Both the position numbers and the translations under genes were made by a program. A stretch of DNA of 64,000 nucleotides from Vitis vinifera. Its lineage: Eukaryota; Streptophyta; Magnoliopsida; Vitales; Vitaceae. The notes beneath the pieces were generated by a model. That model was not told the origin of the DNA and did not search any database. It saw only the letters and a list, made by a program, of their open reading frames with translations. The first letter of the stretch is position 1. The number at the start of each line of letters is the position of its first letter. Shown piece by piece: positions 35,580 through 46,734 of the stretch. The stretch spans positions 13,695,001-13,759,000 of the forward strand of contig NC_081822.1 of NCBI RefSeq assembly GCF_030704535.1, read 5' to 3'.

Positions 35580-38500
35580 TTATGAAGCCCAAGGAAGGGA
35601 TCCTGGATATGGAGCTGCCCCACAGTATTTGAACAGTCCTTCAATTTCAGGGCATCCATTAGGATATGGGATCGTCCGGTGAAAAGGATCACGGCCCAGT
35701 TTTTTACGACGAAGTGAACTGGAACACCCATAGGGATCGTCATGGAATTGAGCCCTTACTAAAGCTTCACCCTTCATAGCCACTTCTTTTGAAGTTGATG
35801 AAGCTGGGGTGCCTGAGTAGAAGAACCTCGACTCTGGGAACCCAATTGCAGAACGATGTAGATATGCAAATCTCTCCTCCTTGAAATCGTAACTTACAAC
35901 CTAATTTTCAAATTAATGGAAAATACATATTTAGCAAACAAATTGACATCTGGTAGAGAACGAAAATCAACATGGAAAAGGGAACAAGGGAAAAAGGTGG
36001 CTGTAATAAAAATAAATCGTTATATGGAATGATTTGGATTAAGGTATCTCAGAGGAAAGCCAGTAATTTTGCACTCTGATTGCAAAACCATAGCTTAGTT
36101 CCAATTTTCCACACAATGTATAAGATCCACAAATGAATTTTAAGAATTACTAGTCATAATATTGAAAAAAAGGGAGTTGGAGAATCTTTCAAAGTACAGG
36201 TAATTCAAAAAAATGTTTAGACAGCCTATGGTAACTCGTTCTCTGGGTCCAAACAACTTGAAGGCCTCAGTTGGCTAGTAGTTCTTTAGCTTCTTACAGA
36301 CAATTGGGCACTTTGTTATTTTTGAATCACTAGTTTTAAATCTAAAGAAAGAAGATAATATTATGAAAATACAATCCTTATTTCCTTTGTATACTTCTAT
36401 TCTATATCAAATATTTGACAAATAAAGCCAGCAGAACATCTCTAAGAAAATGGGCTTACAGTTATATTGTGAGGGTATGAGCCAGTAAGCTCCCGGAACC
36501 GACACACACTAAAGAGAAGATTCTCGAAGCTGTCTCTTGCATGCTCTTCTGTTAGTGCCTTCCATCTGACAGCTTCTTGCTTGCCTATAACCATAATTAC
36601 AATGCGAAAGGTAAAACAATCAGAAGAAATAAAATGACTTAGCTCTCATGTGGGAATTGAATTTTAACATACAATTGAGAAAAGGGGAAATAGGACTAAG
36701 GATGAAAACAAACACATACAGAAACAGAGAGCTCTTGACAAGTGACTATAAAGAACTATTGCAGCGAGGAAACTTATCTAGTATAATTGTAGAAATGAAA
36801 ATTTTGGCTGTTTCGATTAACAGAAAGAATATCAGCATGCAAGCAATCTTTATCACACCATAAAAAGCCTCAGCTCATAGAAATAACAGAACATGCTTTA
36901 GGCATCTTCCTGATATGGTTCTGATATTTGACAGGCATATCATATACGCTATTCATTATCGAGAATCCTAGAGATAGGAATTTCAAGTATTAGCAAAGCA
37001 GTCAAAAATTTCATTAGCCGTTAACCCAATTTGAATAGCAATCAGAAACCAGCTCCAACTCTAGTACAATCACTAAATAATTAAACAGATAAAAGCAAGA
37101 AAGAGAACGCCTAGTCCAGACTCTGACTACAGGAGGTTCAGCAATTTTGATGAAAGAAACCAAACCAAATCCCAATAGAAATAACTGCCCTTTAAGTTTT
37201 CAACATGATTACCTTAAACAATCACAAAAAAATGCATGGTCTGATTCAGAGTTAAAATTTTAGTAACTAAAACATGTCTAGTTGAACCAATTACACTTCT
37301 GAGGCTTATGACTGCCATGTAATGCGTTCAAGCTTACAAGAAGGTCCGTTGATGATGACATGTTTACAAGACCTTTCCACTTCGACATTACAGATTCTCT
37401 AGGGCCATCTAGTGTATCCAAATTATTGCACATCGTTTAAATTAGGATTGCATCGCCTTGAATCAAGCCAATATGTAAACACTAAAACTGATAAGGGCTT
37501 CAGGAGATCATTTCAAACTAATTTTGTTATTTGCTATAAAACTCATCAAACTACATGGATTTGAGTAAATGCCTAGATGAGCCTAGCTGATATCCTGGAG
37601 CTAGACACCAATGCTAGACAAGCCAATGTGACACATGCTACATTTTTTAAGTACTATAACTAAATCAGTTATTAGGTCTACAAATCTATGAAGTATGGTA
37701 TTTGCAATGAAAATATTGAAGAGGAAATTGTAGTAGAAAAAGTAGATCCAATAAAAGTTCTCTTACTAGCAAGGCACATAGAATATTATATAAATAAATA
37801 AATAAACAGTAGTTTTTAAAATCAAACAGAAATGATTAAAAAAAAGTTTAGACTGTTCTCCAAAAAAAAAAAAAAAAAAAGGGATTTTCTACCAACAATA
37901 TGGTGGAGGAAGTCAATCAATATCCATTAATCTAAAATCTAATTCAAATGAAATACAACACCTATGGTAGGAAGATTGCAACCATTCTTTTTTATGAATA
38001 ATCAGATTGCTATTTTGAACAGGGAACTCTAGATCCCTAATAATCTTAATTAATCATGATAAATCACATCAAAGAGCAGATATGTCATGCCAGTAGCCAG
38101 CACATCCATGATTGTAACAGAAGTCCCCAAAATGAACATTGAATTAGTCACATTAACAGTAGTTACTCTTTGGTTGAGGATTAGTTAGAAGCTTTTTAAT
38201 TTTTTTTTTTTTTTTTTTTTTTTTGCCTACTCTACTGAGTGCAACTCATCAGTCACAAAAATTTTAGTCTTGTTTTAAACAAATGCTAAATGCCTGTTTT
38301 TTAGTTTACTGTATTATCCTAACTGGCTGGCCACTGGCAACATTTAGTGGTGGCTTATTGTAAATGATCTCAGGTTTGCACATATAGCACTAATGGAGTG
38401 CCTACCTCAATATTATTCTTTAGTAGATACTTGGTTGAGAAGCCTTGTTTCATTCTTTCTCCTTTTTACTATCATACCAAATATGAACTCATTCCTAGCA

Positions 38501-39942
38501 TATTCTTTAAGTCATTTTTCAAGGAGATCCTCAATACCTGTAATTCATTGGTTTGTTATTACTCTCCTGATCAAGCACAACATTTAGAGGCAGCTTAGTA
38601 TTTGCCTAGGTGCTACTGTTTAGCCATGAAAAAATATGTTCACATACAACACCGACAAGAGCACCTAACTTAGTATTTGCCTTGGTGCCATTGTTTAGCC
38701 TTAAAAGATAGCTGGCAATGCCCAATTACTCACCCAAGTGAGAATTTTCCATCATTGAGTATAAACAGTTTATATTCTAACAACAATTTGGATAAGACAA
38801 ACAAATATAAATTACCAAGTCAACAAGAATTTGGATGACTTCTATTCAAGGTCTCTAAAGAACTTATAGCATTTGCAACGAATTTGGCTTAACTGTTCAG
38901 AAATGGTGCACCACATTTCAGTACAACTGATTTCTGACTCATCATCATAAAACCACTCCCTCAAAAGAGAAAAAGATGGATTGGCACAAAGATCGGAGAA
39001 AGTCATATGTTGCAAAACAATTAAAAAACCATCATTTAAAAGAACAATCATCAGTTAAAAATAGACCAGCTTTTGGATATGGAAAAGAATGGGGAATGAA
39101 AAGGGAGGCCAAAAGTACTTTGGATTCCTTTCTCAAGGTATCTTCAGCATTATCCTTTCCTTCCCCTTCATTCCTCATTCTTTTCGAGATCTAACACAGA
39201 CTCAGGAATCAGTAAATATTTCTACCCTATTACTCCCTAGCTTCCAATCACTAAAGAATCAAAAAGGATTTTTTTTTTAAGTTTATGAACTATCCACATT
39301 CAAAATAAGCTACCAAAACAAGGAGGAAAAGGAGAGAGACAGGAACTGACCAAACCATCCTTCCGATTCAGCCACAGCCCAGTAACTCTGTGCCTCACTC
39401 CGAGGACCAGCATCTTTCCGAGTCTCTCCACCACTAAACAAAAGCAAAGCTCCATCATCTTTTGCTGCAATTTCAACCCCCTCCTTTATGTGGGCCAAAA
39501 AGGTTGCCGCTTGACCAGGATGCTTCTGATAAGACTCCAAAAACCAGGAATCCTCCTTGTCAACTTTCCCACAACTACTACTTGTAAACACCGAATGCCC
39601 AGCAACCATTACAAGGTTCTGAAGCTTGGTAAACGGATAATCATTGTAACCCATACTCAATTTTTGGTAATTACTCATGGCTCGAAATTGGCTTTCATAT
39701 ACAGATAGAATTATGAGAACTGTGAGCCCAAATGACAGAGAAATAAAGAAGACAACAAGTGGGTGAAGCTTGTAATAGTAGTGAATTCGTGTTCCAAGGG
39801 ATTTAAGCATTTTGATGGGCTGAAATGGAGAGCTTTTCGGCTTTCTGGCTTTCTTGGTGGATCCTGATTCTAAATCAAAGTCGCCTCTTGGGTAAGCGTG
39901 GAAGGACTTGGGACTTCCAGACCCGTAGGAGTGAATATTCAT
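35580..39942 (-). CDS. DUF218 (YdcF/SanA-like) membrane-anchored protein
   Basis: Three exons on the minus strand: 39942-39351, 36584-36460, 35900-35580, GT-AG; 345 residues. DUF218 proteins are found from bacteria to plants; their substrate is not settled. Residues 1-57 are basic and soluble, 60-82 form one transmembrane segment (P-L-V-V-F-F-I-S-L), and the DUF218 domain follows. It has the first strand L-V-M-V-A-G-H-S-V at 110-118, the S-G-G-E-T-R...S-E-A-Q-S-Y motif at 170-187, then A-R-D-S-F-E-N-L-L-F-S and F-R-E-L-T-G-S-Y-P encoded by exon 2. The C-terminal part contains H-D-D-P-Y-G and R-T-I-P-Y, typical of plant and fungal members. Intron 1 is 2.77 kb, with a long T-run near 38198-38224. 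The gene is convergent with pathogen-related copy 3. Intact; function not assigned. Confidence 0.85.
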
Positions 39943-40360
39943 GATAGATTAAATCCAGCCTATAGGTAGGGAAAGTCTGTGAAATCAAACATGCCCAGGC
40001 GAAAATTCCTACAGATAATCAATGGGGTCATCAAATCCCTCTTCAAATGGAAAAATCAAGCACCGCTAGGAGGGAATTTAGCGAATCGGAGAGACATTTT
40101 TGTGCCATAAAGTGCTAATTATTTTCAAAAGAACCAAAATGAGAAAAATAATAATAATAATAATTAAAAAAAAACTAATCAATTCACAGAAAATCAAAAC
40201 AAAAAAGCAAATAAATAAATGAGATGGATCATGAAATCAAAGAGAGCACTCACCAGAGATTTGTGAGAGAAAAGATCCACATTCCCGGCGACGCTTCCCG
40301 TGTTTAGAGGGGAAGATGGTGGGTACTGGAGGGGGGGAAGACCAACTGATCCGAGTGGTT
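39943..40360 (-). promoter_or_regulatory. 5' untranslated leader of the DUF218 gene with an intron
   Basis: On the minus strand a donor CTCTG|GTGAGTG (at 40253) and an acceptor ATCTGTAG|GAATT (at 40009) fit an intron of 245 bases (40009-40253) in the leader, upstream of the ATG at 39942. The outer leader exon continues from 40254 to roughly 40350. The splice sites are good matches; the transcription start is not seen. Confidence 0.5.
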
Positions 40361-41229
40361 GACACAGCTTTTATACATACCCCTGATTTCTTCTTACACC
40401 CTTTCTTTCACCCCCACAATTTTGGTAATTTGTTGGCATTGCCATGGGGTACTTTTGTCCAATACAAAAAGGACGAATTTGTCTGTGCTCATGAATTGAG
40501 AGTGGTAACAATTTATTAATGAAATAGAAACCAAAGACCCAGGCCAAAGTTGATGGGTTACGGAAAGCTGGAGTTGAAAAAGAAAGGCAACGAAAGAGGA
40601 GAATTGTGTTCCGAGGTTTCTTGGGCTTTATAATTGCCCCGATCCCCGATATTTAAATTAAAACCCTAATCATAAAGTAGAAATTGCGGTGAAATATATT
40701 ACTTTTCAAAAATTTATAAAATATATTTATTATTAAATAAAAAAACTAACATATCCTCACTCTGGTTCTCTTTTTTAGTCTCTCTCTTTATTCACCTCAC
40801 ATTTTCTCACTTATTTATTAGTGAAACCAAATTAAATGATTTTCCAATCGTTTTTCTTCAATAAATTGAATATTTGATATAAATGGTTAAAAATGATTAT
40901 TACTAAATGCATTTTTGAATTAAATATTTTTTAAACACTTCACAAATATTATTCTTTTTTTAAAAAAAAACTTATATAATATATAATAAATATTTTTAAG
41001 TACTTTAGAAAATATTTTTTAAATACCTTGAAATTTTTCATAATATATAATAAATATTATTCTTTATTTCAAACTTAATTTATTTCTCATATATATTAAA
41101 CAATTTTTAAACAGCTCCTAAAATATTATTATTTTTTGTTTGTTCTAACTTACAAATTAGACATATGGTGTTTATTATTTATCATATTATTATAAAAACA
41201 ATATAAACACTCACATGTGTATATATATA

Positions 41230-41890
41230 TGAGCCAAAATTGCCAAAAAGTAGCATCGATCAGTTGATAGCCGTTGGGCAATAAATGCATGATAAGTGAC
41301 CATTAAGCCTCGATCAGGAATACCTACCATTAATTGGGGAGACTTATCCATCTACTGAGAATGCATAGCTACTGAAATAGAGAGAATATTTTTTACGATC
41401 GGTTCTCGACTAAGAAGGCTTAATCGATCAACCAGTACCCTAACCGATTAAACCAGTTGATCAATCCCTTGATCGGTTCACCTATTTTAGCTTGAAAGCC
41501 TATTTTCTCTGTTCATTTCACTTCTAACACTTAGGCAAGGTCTTTAGGAGCATTAATAAGTTAAACTTAAAACGATTTGCCTAAGGTTTGTATAAGAAAA
41601 CTCGGGTTTTAATGGAAATTTAACTTTAATGCATAAACCGAGTTTTTAAAAATGCATGAAAAGATATAAAAATCCTAAGTGCATTCATGCATTCATCTTA
41701 CATATGTTTTCTAAGATTAAAATGTCTTCTATATGTCTTAATCTTGCATTCATTAGGTCTTTTGATAAATTTCTCGGATATTCTTTTGAATTTTCAAATT
41801 AAACCTAAAATTCTTTTAATTCAAAAGAATTAGCAACTTAATTATGATTTGTTATCATCAAAACACGATTAGGAAAACCCTTGGCTAACA
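41230..41890 (-). mobile_element. Solo LTR A in AT microsatellite
   Basis: Plus-strand ends TGAGCC...CTAACA; in minus orientation it starts TGTTAGCCAAGGG. ATATA flanks both ends (41225-41229, 41891-41895), consistent with a 5-bp duplication, though the host site is itself AT repeat. The minus-strand start contains TTTTGATGATAACAAA, shared with LTR B, so both belong to one copia-like family. Short CGATCGGTTGATC-like palindromes occur inside. No coding sequence. Confidence 0.55.
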
Positions 41891-41901
41891 ATATATATAT
41901 A

Positions 41902-43178
41902 TGTGTGTGAAACCAATGTTTGGTTAATCTTGATTTTGATGATAACAAAACAAGGTTTAAAACTAATGATTATATTTCAAGTGTGGTTAGGCAAGATGAT
42001 TTCCAAAGTGACAATCACAAAGACAAATCAAGCCAAGGAGAAATCATGAAGAAAAAGACCACCTCAAAGAGAAGAGTTTTTCAAGACTCAAGCTTCATAA
42101 GATCTCTTTGTAAGGTTGTTGGTGCACTATGATTTTCATGCATTACATTCTTTACTTATACACCAAAATCATCAAAGTGTTATTTTGTTTTAAATATCTT
42201 AAGAATTGGATGATTTCATGTTTTCAACTAAAACCTTGTGTTAAATATTTTTCAAACTTGTTTTAAAAAGTTTTAAGTTGAAAAATGTTGGGCGTTAAGC
42301 CAAAAAATGGCTCAACCGGTTCAACCGGTTGAGGAACCGGTCGACTGGTTGTGCTCATCTGGTCAAGTACCGGTCGAGGGAGGCCAAAAAGTTTCTCTCT
42401 CTCCCAGTGACCTTCTCTTCTCGGTCGAGGTAATTCTCTTTCCAATTGAGGTCTGGTTGAGGCCCAACGATCACCTACCAAGCATTTAATGCTAACGGCT
42501 AGTCAACTGGTCGACCCCTAGCTCGACCTGTCGAACCCCCAAACGACTAGTTTGACTTTTCTCTTCTATTTAAAAAGTTTAACTTTCCCAAATCTTTCTT
42601 GAATATATTTGAGCCTTGAAAGAGTGTTTTTTTAGTGCACCATTGTTCCAAAACTTACATATCTTTAGTGCACCTTTCAATCCTAGTTTTCTTGTATCAT
42701 TTGAGCTTAAAGTTTTTGTATTAGGATTTTGTGAGATCATTTATTTGTAAATCTTTGAGAGAAAGTTTCTCAAGAGTGGGGTATCACTTGAGGGGTTGTT
42801 CAAGAGTGGGATATCTCTTGAAAAGTGTAAAGGGTGCTTGAAACCAAAAGTCCAAGAAGGTGAATTGGAACTATAATCCAATTGTATTGCTTGAAGGCTT
42901 GGTTTGGAAGCCTTGACTAAGTGGAACCTCAAGCTCGGGATTGAAGCTAGATGAAAGTGGACGTAGGCTGGGTTGCGCCGAACCACTATAAACTCTTATG
43001 TTTGCATTCTCTCTTCCCTACTCTTTAATTTATATGCAATTGTCTTTATATTGCTCATTATATACTTGTATATAATTGTCTCTTACATTCATATAGTTTA
43101 AATTTGCAAAAAGAGACCATCACCCTATCACCCCCCGTCTAGGGTGATTACCATAGGTTGGATTAGCCTAATATTCCT

Positions 43179-43182
<4 letters not shown>
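41902..43182 (+). mobile_element. Solo LTR B in AT microsatellite
   Basis: It starts TGTGTGTGAAACCAATGTTTG and ends CCTAATATTCCTAACA, with ATATA on both sides. Near its start it has TTTTGATGATAACAAAAC, as in LTR A. It contains a GC-rich run of CAACCGGTT/AACCGGTCG palindromes at 42308-42375. Open frames on both strands here (for example 42263-42481 minus) are by-products of that repeat. It ends in the pattern CCCCCCGTCTAGGGTGATTACCATAGG, a style common at the ends of plant copia LTRs. Confidence 0.6.

Positions 43183-43220
<38 letters not shown>
43183..43220. repeat. (AT)n microsatellite
   Basis: Right-hand remainder of the AT tract into which LTRs A and B inserted. Confidence 0.85.
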
Positions 43221-43224
<4 letters not shown>

Positions 43225-44101
43225 GTTGATTTTTATATAATATTTAATCAAGAAGACAATATTTTTAAGACAAATTTACCACCCTTCCAATAATTTTACC
43301 AGTGTAAATAGGGTAATTGATAGAATATAGATATAAAATAAAACTAATTTTTATACAATATTTAATCAAAAAGACAATATTTTTAAGACAAATTTACAAC
43401 CCTTACAATAATTTTACGAGTGTAAATAGGGTAATGGGAAGAATTAAAGTATTCAAGATATTCAAAATTTCTCAATTTCAAAATCACCTAATTGCCCCCA
43501 CACTAATCCTAAATATTTTAAAATAAAGATTTAAATATTTAAAACCATTAAAATAAATATTTTCCTATTAAAGCATTTTTTTTAAAAAATAATAAGATAA
43601 AAATCATGAAATCGTCAAAACCATAATTACAAAAAAAACAAAAATTAAAACTAATTCCATAATTTAAATTAATGATTTTTAAAAAATACAAATGTTACAA
43701 AAATAATTTTTCTTTATTTTAATTCCATTTAAATATAATTTTTTAATCTCTATTGATAACAGTGAAATTATGTTTATAAGGGCACAATAGTAAAAAAATA
43801 TATATTTCATTTAGTTTACTTCAATTTACTTAATAAATAATTCAAATATGTTAATTTTAATTTTATTTTCTATATTTTAATTTAATAGGGAAGGTCTTAA
43901 TGGCATAGTTTGGTAAGCAAAAAAATAAAATAAAATCGATAATCATTCTAATGTCAAGCTCAAGTTATTTACAAATTGTACAAAACTTATTAGAAGCCTT
44001 GTATACCCCTTGTACAATTAGTACCTTCCATGTAATGGTATTCTAGTTATGCCTCCTTCATAACTTACTTGAATGTCTAAACAAAGAACATTGCTAAAAT
44101 T

Positions 44102-44104
<3 letters not shown>

Positions 44105-44138
<34 letters not shown>
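44105..44138. repeat. (AT)n microsatellite
   Basis: About 17 AT units. No gene is recognised between 44046 and 44608. Confidence 0.9.
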
Positions 44139-44141
<3 letters not shown>

Positions 44142-44770
44142 CAAATTTTGGATGATGAAATTTAAAAATCAGAGTCGAGCGAGTTTTTAAAAATTAGTTG
44201 AAATATCCATTTTCGTATATTGATTTGGTCATGGAGCTCCAATGCTCATTCAACAAATCATGATCTTCAACATCACAATGAATTCAGAGCACTTGGATAT
44301 AGGGCCATAAAGTGTTAATCATGTGATATCAACAATAATTAAATAATACTTTTATTCATCTTGGACAACTTGATTTAAGATTTTCCACATCTTTAGATTA
44401 TTTGGTTTTTTTTCTTGATAAATGCTCTATAAATATTATTAAGGTTTGCATTAAGGTTACCATATTTGGGAGTCATATAATGATAAAAAAAATTATTTAT
44501 ATCGATGAATTAAAATTGAGGTGTCATTTTTCTTTTTATTTTTTTCTCATGTCATATTGAGTTCTTGAAAATACAAGAAGAAAAATAGAGGGGAAAAAAA
44601 AAGTTTTAGAGCTTATTTGGAAAGTATTTTTAAAAACTGTTTTTTGTTTTTGAAAAAAAAAAAACATGTTTGGTGATCATTCTCCAAGTTTTTAAAGTTG
44701 TTCTTAGTGTTCTCAAATTCATGTTTTTGAAGAACAGTATGAAGTTGTTTTCCTTGTTTTTTATACTATT

Positions 44771-44807
<37 letters not shown>

Positions 44808-44841
44808 CATAAAAAATAAAAAATAAAAAATAAAAAATAAA
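44808..44841. repeat. ATAAAAA-type heptanucleotide microsatellite
   Basis: About five consecutive near-identical 7-base units within the MITE, next to the (AT)n tract. Confidence 0.8.
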
Positions 44842-45415
44842 AAAAGCATAGGGACAACAAACCCTCAAACCTTCAAACCCTCAAGAAATGCATCATACAA
44901 CAAATCCAACCAAACCTTAAATCCATTTAACCTCAAACCCTCAAGAGATGTCTTTTTCCATTTCCAACTAAAAAGAATAAATTTGTGACAGTAGTGGTCA
45001 TAAAGGAGAAGGATGGTGGTGTTGCAATCTAAACTTCAGGCAACAAAAATGGGTATGACTATAAACAATATTTAGATGAGAAAATATATAAGAAAGAGAA
45101 GAAGATAGGAGAAGGATTGGGAAAATGGAGGTGATATGAAGATAGAAGGAGATATGAGAAGTATTAGGAAAAAAAAGGTGAAAAAAAAAATGGAGAAGCT
45201 ATCGTGATAGGGAACTAAGAAGATAAAGAAAAGTGCTCAGAAGGAATAAAAAAAAAAAAAAAAAAGGATAAAGGATGGGTAGTGAAAAGAGTTAAAAAAA
45301 AAAACAAATTCTATAATTAAAAATGGATACATTTTTAAAATTTAAAAATTATGAACATTATTTTTAAAATAGATATAATTTTTTAATTAAAAATTATTTA
45401 TATTTATTAGAAAAC

Positions 45416-46525
45416 CAAAAGTCTAATAGGGAACACTCAGACGGGGGGTGAATGAGTGATTTAAAAGTTTTTAATAAAGATTTATATGTTATACTCAATT
45501 CTTTTACCCCAATAGATATTAGGGATACCCTAAATAACTGAAAGGGTTATACCTAAAATCTTTACGTATATAAAAATATGATTTTTACTTTTTAAGGATA
45601 CCTTGTGAGATGTTACGAATAGTCAATTCTATCAAACATAGGCAATTCAAACCGAATATTAAATATAAAAGATATAAACTATAAGACACAAGATTTTTTA
45701 CGTGAAAAACTCTCACACTAACTGTGGAGATAAAAAAAAACCACAAGATCTAAGATCTACTAATCTAAATCTACTATACGAAATCAAGTTACATAGATTT
45801 ATCTGACCCCTTTACCTTAAAGACTTACTCTTTAGTACTTACAACTTGATTCACGTCTGCGATGCAACAACCTCCAATTGCTCTAGTGGATCACTTCAAT
45901 CTCGCTAAAATGATGAAAGTTTTCAAACCAATATTCAAAGATTGAATTCTTGAATGAGAGATTAAGAATGGTGTGGCATTTTAGGTTTTCTCTCTAAGAA
46001 ACCCTCTATAGAGAATAGTATGATATATCTAACCAATTTCCAAAATTTGTTAATGATCTCTAACCCTTAAGGGGTTAATAGGGAGGTATTTATAAACAAA
46101 AGCCCAAAAAGTTTCGGTTTTGGAAGAGTTCTAAACCATATTTTTGTGAAAAATATTGATAGAATCTGCATGATTGCTCAAGCCAACTTATCGACCTCTT
46201 GAGCGCCTCGGGCGCTTGAGCGGTACGGTTGCTTGAGATATCTTAAGTGCTTAAGTCTTCTAGGCCACTTGAGCAGTCCTACCATGATTCAAATATCAAT
46301 TTTAAAACTTTTAAGTTCAAAACAAAACTAATCATCTTAATACCTCAACGTAGCCTAATTTGTCACAAGTCAAACCTCTTTAGACATACCTATGACTTCT
46401 AGGTTGGACAAATAGTAACTCTTGATCTTTAATGAAGAATAAGTCACTATCTAAAAAGACTTTTATAGTCAAACATTAAAAAGAACAAAATTGTTAACAA
46501 TTAAACAAGAGCCAACGTCCTAACA
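45416..46525 (-). mobile_element. LTR-like repeat, minus orientation (partner at 52478)
   Basis: In minus orientation it begins TGTTAGGACGTTGG and soon has CTTTTTAATGTTTGACTATA. It ends near ATCACTCATTCACCCCCCGTC and CCCTATTAGAC. The same order of landmarks occurs on the plus strand at 52478-53495. It includes the GC-rich stretch GAGCGCCTCGGGCGCTTGAG near 46200. The CACCCCCCGTCTGAGTG-type tail is typical of plant LTRs. No coding sequence, no clear target duplication. Confidence 0.55.
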
Positions 46526-46734
46526 TTTACAATATTAAGTTCATAAAAGAAAATACAAAAAATTAAAATAAAAAATCCTTGTTTTATAAAATTGTTTTTT
46601 ATTCATTGAATCAAACATTTTTTTAAGGACAAAAAACCGTTTTTTAGAATTCAATTCCCAAAGATAATTTTGCTTTTGAAAACAACAAAAACTATTTTTC
46701 ATAACTATTTCAAAAACACTTCCTAAATAAACCC

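Larger units (their letters stand above)
40720..44045 (+). mobile_element. Truncated second copy of the Mutator-like element, interrupted by two LTRs
   Basis: 40740-41220 and 43230-44030 match 30840-31325 and 31365-32040 of the intact element in the same order and strand. Shared blocks include CACTTATTTATTAGTG-like, ATGGTTAAAAATGATTATT, AAGAAGACAATATTT, GTGTAAATAGGGTAATTG and GTACAATTAGTACCTTCC. Both terminal inverted repeats are missing. The gap between the parts is filled by two separate LTR insertions inside an AT microsatellite. A segment near 43246-43440 is tandemly duplicated with a period of about 118 bases. Confidence 0.7.
44609..46734. mobile_element. hAT-like MITE interrupted by an LTR
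   Basis: The left end reads GAGCTTATTTGGAAAGTATTTTT. The right end in reverse complement reads GGGTTTATTTAGGAAGTGTTTTT, an imperfect terminal inverted repeat. The interior has the GTTTGGTGATCATTCTC-type sequence of plant hAT-derived MITEs, an (AT)n tract at 44775-44804 and an AAAAAAT-type repeat at 44808-44841. An LTR-like unit occupies 45416-46525. No clear 8-bp target duplication was found and no transposase is present. Confidence 0.5.

Noticed and set aside
42263-42489. Open frames on both strands rich in Pro/Val/Glu/Arg
   Set aside because: They arise from the CAACCGGTT repeats inside LTR B and have no protein family character.
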